Source: Candidatus Margulisiibacteriota bacterium (GTDB lineage: Bacteria > Margulisbacteria > WOR-1 > O2-12-FULL-45-9). Taken from it: a stretch of 24,613 nucleotides of DNA. The position numbers and the translations under genes are program-made. The notes under the pieces were generated by a model, which saw only the letters and a list, made by a program, of their open reading frames with translations, did no database searches and was not told where the DNA came from. Of the stretch, positions 1 through 7,031 are shown piece after piece; the stretch's first letter is position 1, and each line of letters begins with the position of its first letter. The stretch is from the NCBI GenBank assembly GCA_030018645.1, contig JASEHX010000009.1:1-24613 (forward strand). Direction: 5' to 3'.

Positions 1-13
1 AAACTTTAAATAT

Positions 14-436
14 TCAAAAATTCAAAGAAAACATCCTCTTCCTAACCAGTCTCAAACTGGCTGCCGGGCAGGGATTCGAACCCCGATAAATAGCTCCAAA
101 GGCTACTGGCTTGCCGTTAGCCGACCCGGCAATTAACTGACCAATCCGTTCAATCCACCCGCTTATTTGCCGATTTAATGAAGAACTCTTTTTTACAATT
201 ACCCTAATTAATCCTTTGTATTCTACACTAATATTCCTTCGATTGGAATTGATTTTATGTTTTTTAAAATATACTGTCCCAAAATTACTTGGCTTGATGG
301 GTAATTGTCGCAACCAATATTTAATGATGCTATTAATCTTATCTTTATAGGTTTCATGGATATACAAATCACACCGAATATTATCGGGCTCAATTTGGCA
401 TATTTGTTTAAGCCATTTAATAAAAAAAGTGAGCAT
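14..436 (-). pseudogene. C-terminal remnant of a helix-turn-helix-type conserved hypothetical protein
   Basis: The frame carries sequence I recognise as the C-terminal half of a conserved hypothetical family found in candidate-phylum bacteria, which normally begins with a helix-turn-helix region and a GALYWAEGSK-like stretch. Visible pieces are FVNSDSIM, then FFIKWLKQI, YFKKHKINSNRRNI, YKGLIRVIVKKSS and ISGWIERIG. The recognisable part starts upstream of the first ATG (about position 466, reading GVQFVNSDS) and ends about position 137. The N-terminal DNA-binding half is missing. No stop codon follows the family's natural end, and the frame continues through the tRNA-Gln to about position 14. 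I see no ribosome-binding site. This looks like a gene truncated at both ends, not a working gene. Family recognition is from memory. Confidence 0.45.
58..131 (-). tRNA. tRNA-Gln (anticodon UUG), CCA encoded
   Basis: The minus strand folds into a full cloverleaf. The acceptor stem pairs TGCCGGG (131-125) with CCCGGCA (68-62). The D arm has GGC/GCC pairing. The anticodon stem is GTAGC/GCTAT around the loop CTTTGGA, giving anticodon TTG, and the T arm is CGGGG-TTCGAAT-CCCTG. The U1-A72 pair and discriminator G73 (position 61) are both typical of glutamine tRNAs. The 3' CCA is encoded in the DNA (60-58). The body is 71 nt plus CCA. It lies on the same strand as, and in frame with, the remnant gene upstream, so an open frame runs straight through it. 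Confidence 0.95.
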
Positions 437-512
437 AATAGAGTCGGAATTAACAAATTGAACCCCCGCCGCTGACCTCTCATGTTTTTCTGAAATTATT
501 CAATTTTTTTAC

Positions 513-523
513 GATAATATAAT
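513..523 (+). promoter_or_regulatory. Candidate -10 box abutting the start of the RelA/SpoT-like gene
   Basis: GATAAT (513-518) and an overlapping TATAAT (518-523) lie directly before the ATG at 524. No Shine-Dalgarno sequence is present. If GATAAT is the -10 element, transcription would start almost at the A of the ATG, giving a leaderless mRNA. No convincing -35 element is visible, so this could also be AT-rich coincidence. Confidence 0.35.
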
Positions 524-3058
524 ATGGCAAAAACACCACCAATAAGACCTGGAATACCCGCGGCAAGAACAGTGCCATCGCCCAGAAAAAACACACCTAT
601 TCCCCGCCCACCGCTCCCACCCTCCACTGCATTACCTCATACTGCCGGTCGGCCATTGTCGATAGAGCCGGTGGAGCGACCGGTTTTTGAATTGTCGGCA
701 GAAACACCAACTATCTTGTCTGACATATTACGTCGCAATGGCTTTACAAATCTCACAAGCATAGCTTTCTCTTTTGTTCACTTTGATTCTTTGTCTCCCG
801 AACAACAAGAACGCAATTTAAGGATCGCTTTCCAATTGGCCGAATGGCAATGTTCACCAGAAACAGTTGCTGCCGCCTTATTGATCGGTGCAGATAAATC
901 AACTTTAAGGAGAAATCCTCAAGTCGCCCATATTTTAGAAAATCGAGCATTGCTCAATACTTTTGGCTGTGATTACAGCAGAGGAGATCAAATTGATTTG
1001 CTGCGTAGTTTGCTTTATCAAACAGCCATTAGCCATGAAGTTCTACTCCTGCTTGCCGCCGAAGATCTATTTGACTTGCCTTCTTTTATTAATCTAGGCG
1101 AAACCATCAATATCAATATTGACCAAGCTCTACGCGCCCGACATGTCACTGCCTGGATACTGAAACATTTAGGATTCGAAAAAGACGGCGGGGAATTGGA
1201 AGATTTGGGACTTTTAAACTCTGATCCGGAAAGATTGCAGGCGGCAGAGGATCGCTTTCAAGCAGAAAGCGGCGGCCTAAATCGGGAGGACGCATTATCT
1301 TATTTATCTTCACAAGCAGATCACGTTTCTCGTTTTTTAACCGCACAAGGAATTGGATACAAAATTACTTTCCGCGTTAAAAGACCTTCCAGTGTGGACC
1401 GCAAATTACAAAAAAATGGCGCGACGCAAGACATTTTAGGTGTGCGCATTATCCTAGAATCAGATGACATAGACGCTTGCCACTTTGCCCATTCAATAAT
1501 AATAAGTTTTTTTACAGGGCGAGGATGGGGAATGGATAATAACTTTCACCGCGATTATATAACTCATCCTAAATCAAACGGATATCGTTCTTTGCATGAT
1601 TTATTGCGTGATTCAACTGGCACCGCGATTGAGCTCCAAACCCGCACCCGGCAAATGGATATAGAGGCAGAAATCGGCGCGGCTTCCCATGCCCAATACA
1701 AAACTGGTGAACAATCCTGCCTGGCAAGTAATGCAGGCGAACGTTTCGCAGCAAAACAGCAGGGAATGGAAAACAATGGAGTAGTAATAGTTTATGATAA
1801 GCATGAGACATTGCATAAATTGGTTCCTGAAGTCAGTACCGAAGCTTCGACTGCCCTTGACCTGGCGTTTTCTGTTAGTCTCCATACAGGATTAAAAGTA
1901 ACGGCTGTCACCATTGATGGGCGGCGGGCGCGTTTGAATGATGCAGTTCAGCCTGGACAAAGGGTAGTTTTTGAAGCTGGAAGAAAGGCCGAATTCCATG
2001 GACGATTAGGCTATGTCCGTACATCACTAGCAAAAGCAGTGCTAAAGGCCGCCAACCGCGGCAAGCGGGATATTGTCCAAGCAATGCAAAGCCCCGAGCA
2101 ATTAATTTCTGCCGGCAAGCAACATTTGGCCAGACTACAAGCTGAATTGGAGGAATTAGGAAACTTTGCCCAAACCCAGACATTTCTTGGTTGTTTTACT
2201 GCCCGTCGAGCGCAAATATTATATTCCCTTGACAGGACTATCTCCCGTAAGGGTTTTGCCAGCATTGATGAATTTTGCATCGTCTTAGCCCTGCTTGATG
2301 AAACTGATCGTACAGAAATGCTCGATCGCTTACGAACTCGCATCCTCAACAATCTAGTATTAATAAATGTGCGGCAAAATGGAGATCACGCCACTCTAGA
2401 ATTAGTAGTGGTGGACAAACCCGGTACTGCGCTATCTTTATTCCAACAATTGAAAGCCTTAGGTTTAATTATTACTCAAGCAGTCCAACAACCGGTCAGA
2501 TCAAAACCTAACTGCTTATCTTCTAATAAACTAGCTGTCTTGAAAATTGATGTAAACGGCTGGACAGAAGATACTCTTGTTGATTTATACAGCCGACTGA
2601 CAAGGCTTTATAATGACCTCCCCGAACTGCCGGCCCCATACGGCAAAAAAATTACAGTATCCTGTACAATAGTTGATACCCGGCCCGACGATCTTTTAAG
2701 CGCATTAGAAAAAAGGGTAGTTGATATAAAAGCAAAGGCGACAATAAGTCAATATAGGACGAGACAGCAAAAAGATAATTCTTCTTTTTCTTCAGACACT
2801 TTTTTAACTGTTATTGCAGCAATCGCTGGAATGGGAGTAAGTATTAATGAAATTACCTTTTCAGCAAATCCTAAGAAGGGAGAACCATCTAATTGTTGCA
2901 TCAAAGGCTCCATTCCCCTACTTCCTCAATTAAAAAGATTTGTCCCACCCGCTAAAAGAACTTCTTTGCGGGAAATACCAAGTGTTTATGGGGCAATATT
3001 ATCGAATCGCTTAGGCGAAATTGAAGGAACAAAGGGAGTTTCTGTTTTTCTGGGGTAA
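524..3058 (+). CDS. RelA/SpoT-family (p)ppGpp synthetase with degenerate hydrolase domain
   Basis: This 844-residue protein has the architecture of a long RelA/SpoT homologue and would make (p)ppGpp from GTP/GDP and ATP. Residues 1-50 are proline-rich and look disordered. Residues 60-230 occupy the place of the HD hydrolase domain, but the usual ALLHD motif reads ALLIG (I121, G122), so hydrolysis should be lost. The synthetase domain (about 260-395) keeps the signature residues: R284, K286, S290 and K294, D303 in DILGVRI, the substrate loop DYITHPKSNGYRSLH (344-358), and E370 in ELQTRT. A TGS domain follows (about 425-487, with LDLAFSVSLHTG). The C-terminal third has an ACT-like stretch (about 613-655) and probably a second one after 755. 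It stands alone on the plus strand and ends 4 bp from the convergent gene. The start is the only ATG close to the predicted promoter. Confidence 0.85.
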   Translation: MAKTPPIRPGIPAARTVPSPRKNTPIPRPPLPPSTALPHTAGRPLSIEPVERPVFELSAETPTILSDILRRNGFTNLTSIAFSFVHFDSLSPEQQERNLRIAFQLAEWQCSPETVAAALLIGADKSTLRRNPQVAHILENRALLNTFGCDYSRGDQIDLLRSLLYQTAISHEVLLLLAAEDLFDLPSFINLGETININIDQALRARHVTAWILKHLGFEKDGGELEDLGLLNSDPERLQAAEDRFQAESGGLNREDALSYLSSQADHVSRFLTAQGIGYKITFRVKRPSSVDRKLQKNGATQDILGVRIILESDDIDACHFAHSIIISFFTGRGWGMDNNFHRDYITHPKSNGYRSLHDLLRDSTGTAIELQTRTRQMDIEAEIGAASHAQYKTGEQSCLASNAGERFAAKQQGMENNGVVIVYDKHETLHKLVPEVSTEASTALDLAFSVSLHTGLKVTAVTIDGRRARLNDAVQPGQRVVFEAGRKAEFHGRLGYVRTSLAKAVLKAANRGKRDIVQAMQSPEQLISAGKQHLARLQAELEELGNFAQTQTFLGCFTARRAQILYSLDRTISRKGFASIDEFCIVLALLDETDRTEMLDRLRTRILNNLVLINVRQNGDHATLELVVVDKPGTALSLFQQLKALGLIITQAVQQPVRSKPNCLSSNKLAVLKIDVNGWTEDTLVDLYSRLTRLYNDLPELPAPYGKKITVSCTIVDTRPDDLLSALEKRVVDIKAKATISQYRTRQQKDNSSFSSDTFLTVIAAIAGMGVSINEITFSANPKKGEPSNCCIKGSIPLLPQLKRFVPPAKRTSLREIPSVYGAILSNRLGEIEGTKGVSVFLG

Positions 3059-3062
3059 TTGT

Positions 3063-3881
3063 TTAATATAAATTACGCAGTTTATTTTCTTCTTCTTGAC
3101 TTAGCTTTTTTTGTCTCCGTCCCATTACGCTATGGGCAATGGCCAGCATTTTTTCCAATTTAATTTTCCCTTCTTTTCCCCAAGCAAAATTGGGAATCAC
3201 CTTGGGCGTAACCCCTCCTCCGAACCAATGCGCCCCCACCCCAATTACCGCTCCGGTTGTAATCAGAGTTCCAATCCCGGTCTTGACGTGGTCGCCGATA
3301 AAACAGCCCAAAAATTGCTGGCCGCTGTCTACTTCTTTTCCATTTACCCATACTTTGACCGTCCCGTAAGTATTTTTCAAATTAGAATTAGTCGTCCCCG
3401 CCCCCAAATTGACCCACTCGCCGATGTAAGAGTGGCCGATAAAACCATAATGGGCTTTGTTGGAATAACCGTGGAAAATAGAATGACTAACTTCTCCCCC
3501 AATTTTGCATTCTGGACCAATCGAAACTGGTCCACGCAAATTAGCGTGTGCTTTTATAACTGACTTTTTGCCAATATAAATCGGTCCCGATCGCGCGTCC
3601 AGTACGGCCAATGGTTCAATCTCCGCCCCTTCTTCAATCAGGATGTTTTCGGGAGCCAAAAGAACAACAGAAGGATGTACTTGCCCCTTGACCCCTGCCT
3701 GCCGGCAGGCAGGCCTTGACCCTTGACCCTTAAGATCCCTTTCCAAATCCTCCTTCAAGCCAACCAACAAGTCCCAAAGATAACTAATCTGCTTCCCATG
3801 TTCGCCCACCGTCCGCGTGCCGCAGCGCAGGTCTTCAACTTTACGGGTTAGCGTTAATGGGTAGAAATTTTCGTTTTTCAT
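3063..3881 (-). CDS. GlmU-like left-handed beta-helix protein (putative sugar nucleotidyltransferase, shortened)
   Basis: The 272-residue product carries imperfect hexapeptide repeats from about residue 68 onward (for example ILIEEGAEIEPLAVLD, then GPIYIGKKSVIKAHANLRG and VNLGAGTTNSNLKNTYG), the left-handed beta-helix fold of GlmU-type acyl/nucleotidyltransferases. The N-terminus (FYPLTLTRKVEDLRCG, residues 6-21) matches the opening of the putative sugar nucleotidyltransferase family, which is usually near 400 residues. Here most of the pyrophosphorylase domain between that opening and the helix is absent, so a catalytic nucleotidyltransferase role is doubtful. Residues 56-63 (RPACRQAG) come from an inserted palindrome. 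The start codon overlaps the ackA stop by 4 bp (ATGA), so it is translationally coupled as the last gene of nrpR-apbE-ackA. The substrate is unknown. Confidence 0.7.
   Translation of the reverse strand: MKNENFYPLTLTRKVEDLRCGTRTVGEHGKQISYLWDLLVGLKEDLERDLKGQGSRPACRQAGVKGQVHPSVVLLAPENILIEEGAEIEPLAVLDARSGPIYIGKKSVIKAHANLRGPVSIGPECKIGGEVSHSIFHGYSNKAHYGFIGHSYIGEWVNLGAGTTNSNLKNTYGTVKVWVNGKEVDSGQQFLGCFIGDHVKTGIGTLITTGAVIGVGAHWFGGGVTPKVIPNFAWGKEGKIKLEKMLAIAHSVMGRRQKKLSQEEENKLRNLY
3694..3713. repeat. 20-bp perfect palindrome inserted in a coding region
   Basis: CCTGCCTGCCGGCAGGCAGG is a perfect palindrome. It is flanked by CCTTGACCC at 3686-3694 and again at 3714-3722, with a further copy at 3721-3729, so direct repeats bracket it as if left by insertion or slippage. 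It adds RPACRQAG in frame to the beta-helix protein without breaking it. Confidence 0.8.
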
Positions 3882-5092
3882 GCTGTTTTCTTTTTGTATT
3901 TCGGGTCTTCAAACGAATAGGTATGATGCACGTGGGTCTCATAACGACCTTCTAAAATAGCCAGGACATCTTCAATAAACACGATTTCCTCGTCAGTAGG
4001 AATAACTAATATTTTTACCGGTGAATCATCGGTGGAAATCAAATTTTCTTTTTCGCGGCTGACGGCTTTCTGGTTGCGGTCTTTATCCAGTTTAATGCCT
4101 ATATTGCCCAATCCTTCCAGGGTTTTTTCTCTTAACTGCCAGTTGAGCTCGCCGGCTCCGGCGGTAAAAACCACAGCATCCACCCTGCCCAATGCTGCCG
4201 AATAGGATCCAATGTATTTCCGCAAGCGGTATGCCTCAATTTCAATCGCCAGTTGACTGCGCTTATCGCCGGCTTCCGCCGCTTTTTCAATGTCCCGGCG
4301 GTCCATGTATTTGCCGGTAATTCCCAGCAAACCAGACTTTTTATTCAAGATCGAGTCAATCTCTTCAGCATAAAAACCTTCTTTTTCGATCATAAAAAGG
4401 ATGATGGCCGGGTCAATATCGCCGCATCGGGTACCCATTACCGCCCCTTCCAGAGGGGTTAATCCCATGCTGGTATCAATTGATAATCCATTTTTTATCG
4501 CCGCAATACTGGCGCCATTGCCAATATGCATGGTAATTAAATTGGTCTCAGCTGGTTTTTTACCCAAGAAGAGCGCTGCCCGCCGCGAGACGTATAGGTG
4601 CGAAGTTCCGTGGAAACCGTAGCGCCGCACCCCGTACATCCCGTACCATTCATATGGTACGGCGTAAAGGAAGGCGTTTTCGGGCATAGTTTGGTGGAAG
4701 GCCGTATCAAAAACGGCAATATGGGGAATATTGGGCAGGAGTTCTTTCGCCGCCTCGATCCCGGCAATATTGGGAGGGTTGTGCAGTGGAGCTAAATCCT
4801 GCACCGCGCGGATGGCCTGCAGGACCTCGTCATTGATCATGACCGAACTTTTAAATTTTTCTCCCCCGTGCACCACCCGGTGCCCCACCGCCCGTATCTC
4901 GGACAAATCTTTCAGGACGGTCTTGCCGCCCTGGGTCAAGCGTTCAATAATTAATTTGAGCGCCGTGCGGTGATCAGGACAGTCAATGCCGATACGCTCC
5001 ACCTCGCCGCTGGCCAGCACCTGATGCAGACCTGATTTGTAAAATTTGTATTTTACCGACGAACTGCCGCAATTTAACGCCAGGATAGTCAT
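3878..5092 (-). CDS. ackA: Acetate kinase
   Basis: This cytoplasmic enzyme interconverts acetyl phosphate plus ADP with acetate plus ATP, the substrate-level phosphorylation step of acetate fermentation. At 404 residues it has the normal family length (about 400). The family landmarks are all present: N-terminal LNCGSSSVKYK (phosphate-binding, residues 6-16), VGHRVVHGGEKF, AVFDTAFHQTMP, YGFHGTSHLYVS, and MHIGNGAS followed by SIDTSMGLTPLEGAVMGTRCGDIDP. The ADP-binding FTAGAGELN is near residue 310. The start overlaps the end of apbE by 4 bp and the stop overlaps the next gene by 4 bp. No phosphotransacetylase gene lies in the window, so acetyl phosphate must come from a gene elsewhere. Confidence 0.97.
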   Translation of the reverse strand: MTILALNCGSSSVKYKFYKSGLHQVLASGEVERIGIDCPDHRTALKLIIERLTQGGKTVLKDLSEIRAVGHRVVHGGEKFKSSVMINDEVLQAIRAVQDLAPLHNPPNIAGIEAAKELLPNIPHIAVFDTAFHQTMPENAFLYAVPYEWYGMYGVRRYGFHGTSHLYVSRRAALFLGKKPAETNLITMHIGNGASIAAIKNGLSIDTSMGLTPLEGAVMGTRCGDIDPAIILFMIEKEGFYAEEIDSILNKKSGLLGITGKYMDRRDIEKAAEAGDKRSQLAIEIEAYRLRKYIGSYSAALGRVDAVVFTAGAGELNWQLREKTLEGLGNIGIKLDKDRNQKAVSREKENLISTDDSPVKILVIPTDEEIVFIEDVLAILEGRYETHVHHTYSFEDPKYKKKTA

Positions 5093-5838
5093 TTTATAAT
5101 TGCTTTAACTCCGCGCATCTTGCTAATTAACTTACGGCCTTCAGTTGACCCCAAGACGAACATTGCCGTCGAGAGGGCATCTAGCTCACCCGCATCTTGG
5201 CCGATTAAAGTGACGCTTTGGCATCCTTTGGCCGGCTTTCTCGTCCGAGGATCAATGATATGCCGGCCGCGCTCGTAATTGCCGGAGGTTGAAACGGCTT
5301 GACCATTGCATAATTCAACTACTGCCAGCAATTTATTTTTATCGTTTGGATCCTGAATCCCAACCTTCCAAGTTCGCGGGCCAAAGACCGCAATAGACGA
5401 GTGCGCATCTATGATACCACTTTTCGCTCCTTTTTTCACCAGCCGTCCGCGGGCCGATTCTACCGCATATCCTTTGGCAATTCCGCCCAGGTCAATTTTG
5501 CCGCTGTAGCGGACATTAAAAGCCCCTTTGGTTAATTGGCGCATTTTCTCGGATAAAACCAATATTCTCCGCATATCTTCTGACATAACCACTTTCTCTC
5601 CCCGGTTAATCCGGCTGACTTCACTGCTGGGATCGAAGCGGTTGAAAAGTTTTTCCAGGCGCTTTATCTCCTCAATTGCCATTGACGCATATTGGCCGGC
5701 ATATTCTCCTTCCACCTTAACCCTAATAATAGTATCCATGGCAACTATCTCTTTGTCCGCAGATCGCGCCCGAAAGAAGGAAAAATAGAATAAAACAAAA
5801 ATCAAGACGACGAGAATAAGATAAATTAGTTTTTTCAT
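5089..5838 (-). CDS. apbE: FAD:protein FMN transferase (ApbE family), membrane-anchored
   Basis: ApbE proteins attach FMN covalently to threonine residues of exported or membrane flavoproteins such as Rnf and Nqr subunits. The N-terminus (MKKLIYLILVVLIFVLFYFS) is a hydrophobic signal/anchor, placing the enzyme on the outer face of the inner membrane. Family signatures include MDTIIRV near the start, KIDLGGIAKGYAVE in the middle, AVSTSGNYERGRHIIDPRT and the metal-site region ELDALSTAMFVLG. The usual IDAGGN loop reads IDAHSS. I start it at the ATG at 5838; an in-frame GTG at 5856 would add six residues. It follows nrpR and overlaps ackA by 4 bp. No Rnf or Nqr gene is visible here, so its target protein is unknown. 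Confidence 0.9.
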   Translation of the reverse strand: MKKLIYLILVVLIFVLFYFSFFRARSADKEIVAMDTIIRVKVEGEYAGQYASMAIEEIKRLEKLFNRFDPSSEVSRINRGEKVVMSEDMRRILVLSEKMRQLTKGAFNVRYSGKIDLGGIAKGYAVESARGRLVKKGAKSGIIDAHSSIAVFGPRTWKVGIQDPNDKNKLLAVVELCNGQAVSTSGNYERGRHIIDPRTRKPAKGCQSVTLIGQDAGELDALSTAMFVLGSTEGRKLISKMRGVKAIIK

Positions 5839-5892
5839 AACAACTTTTATTTTCACTGACGTGATTAGCGGCGAAAATTTATTGCAAGCCAG

Positions 5893-6873
5893 CTAAACAA
5901 GTTTATTAAAAGAAATAAGTTGAGCAAAATCCACCAGCGCGGTTAACGCGCGGCTGTCAGTTTCAATGCCCCACTCCTCCGCCGCCGCCACTGGATTTAA
6001 ACCGCCCGGAATAACGACGCCTACCCGATCCACCCCAACCAGCATGCCTAATACCGGCTGGTTGGGCCGGCCAATATATAACGTATTCCCCAATCCGGCT
6101 TCTTCGGCTTCAACCAAGACCGTTTCCGCCGCTTGGCGGGAAATAGCGGGAATTTCGCGCAGGCCGGCCAATATTTTACCCGACCCGCTAGTGGCCTCGC
6201 GCACGCTGGTCATTTTACTGCGCAAGAAAATTTCGTGCGGATCAAGGGTTGAGCCAGCATAGCTGATCAAATCAGTAAAACGGGTAGGTTTCCCTTCCTC
6301 AATCTGCAGGACGCCGCCGAATTTTGACTCAACCGGAATTGAATGTTTCAATAAAATTCCATTTAGATTGATCGTGCAAAGCGTGCCAAAGCCCACTTTG
6401 CCTTTGGGCACAATGACGCCGCCAATTTCTTCCCCCGGCTGGGCCACAAATACCAATTTCCCCATGCCCAATTTTTTCTCAAACACTTCCCGCATAATTT
6501 TCAAGGCCTTTTTGAATTCACTTTTATGAAAAAAAGAAATATTAAGGATTACACTGCCGGCTCTTTTTTCTAGATCAAAATCCATGAGATACGACATGGT
6601 TTCAATCCGCGAGCTGACCAGTCCAACTTTGTCAGACACTAGGGAATTTTTAAGCTCTTCAATCCCTTTGCTGGTTATCATACGCCCTTCTTTCCAAAAA
6701 CCTTTGACCAACCCGCGGTCGTTCATGATCTTTAAATGATAGCGCACTGCGCGCTCGGTTAGATCATAGCCGTAATCTTTCAGCTTTTGCGATATTTCCG
6801 CCGAGCCGATCGGCTCCTTCGCGTCAGCGATAATTTTCAAGACAGCATTAATTTTTTTCTCAATATCTTGCAT
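5893..6873 (-). CDS. nrpR: NrpR-type nitrogen regulator (winged helix plus NrpR/DUF128 domain)
   Basis: NrpR represses nitrogen-assimilation genes and is released from DNA by 2-oxoglutarate; it is best known in methanogenic archaea. The protein has an N-terminal winged helix (KKINAVLKIIADAKEPIGSAEISQKL, with LTERAVRYHLKIMNDRGLV as the recognition region). One NrpR regulatory domain follows, including VPKGKVGFGTLCTINLNGILLKHSIPV, FTDLISYAGSTLDPHEIF and a GNTLYIGRPNQPVLGMLVGVD-like ligand region. Only one regulatory domain is present, so it would act as an oligomer of single-domain chains. I prefer the ATG at 6873 over the in-frame ATG at 6909, because a TGTTATAAT extended -10 lies between them and homology begins at the later start. 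It is divergent from gdhA, fitting control of gdhA and itself. Length from this start is 326 residues. Confidence 0.88.
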   Translation of the reverse strand: MQDIEKKINAVLKIIADAKEPIGSAEISQKLKDYGYDLTERAVRYHLKIMNDRGLVKGFWKEGRMITSKGIEELKNSLVSDKVGLVSSRIETMSYLMDFDLEKRAGSVILNISFFHKSEFKKALKIMREVFEKKLGMGKLVFVAQPGEEIGGVIVPKGKVGFGTLCTINLNGILLKHSIPVESKFGGVLQIEEGKPTRFTDLISYAGSTLDPHEIFLRSKMTSVREATSGSGKILAGLREIPAISRQAAETVLVEAEEAGLGNTLYIGRPNQPVLGMLVGVDRVGVVIPGGLNPVAAAEEWGIETDSRALTALVDFAQLISFNKLV

Positions 6874-6879
6874 GGTATT

Positions 6880-6888
6880 ATTATAACA
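6880..6888 (-). promoter_or_regulatory. Extended -10 promoter of nrpR (near-leaderless)
   Basis: The minus strand reads TGTTATAAT, an extended -10 element with TATAAT at 6885-6880. Only six bases separate it from the ATG at 6873. Transcription would begin at or next to the start codon, and no Shine-Dalgarno sequence is present. No -35 match is apparent, as expected for an extended -10 promoter. Confidence 0.55.
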
Positions 6889-6972
6889 TACGCGAATAAT
6901 ATCCCTCATCCACTGTGTTAAAACGGTAACGTCCCGGTAGATTTTGCTTGGTGGGTGAGGGATAAATACGGC

Positions 6973-7002
6973 TTGACTTACGGTAAAGGGTTGCCGTATA
7001 AT
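6973..7002 (+). promoter_or_regulatory. Sigma-70-type promoter of gdhA
   Basis: TTGACT (6973-6978) and a consensus TATAAT (6997-7002) are separated by 18 bp. Transcription would start near 7009, leaving a leader of about 23 nt that contains the gdhA ribosome-binding site AAGGAGGG (7018-7024). The spacer is almost entirely occupied by the NrpR-like operator. Confidence 0.8.
6979..6998. promoter_or_regulatory. Candidate NrpR operator in the gdhA promoter
   Basis: TACGGTAAAGGGTTGCCGTA is an inverted repeat with 8-bp arms, one mismatch and a 4-bp spacer, lying between the -35 and -10 boxes. Its core GGTA-N6-TGCC differs by one base from the GGTA-N6-TACC operator I recall for Methanosarcina NrpR. 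Its position would block RNA polymerase, as expected for a repressor site, and nrpR itself is the divergent neighbour. Confidence 0.6.
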
Positions 7003-7031
7003 GCCTCATTACCTAAAAGGAGGGCCCTAAA

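Noticed and set aside
6924..6940. Second NrpR site (two GGTA motifs upstream of nrpR)
   Set aside because: The two GGTA copies are in direct, not inverted, orientation, so they do not make a GGTA-N6-TACC operator.
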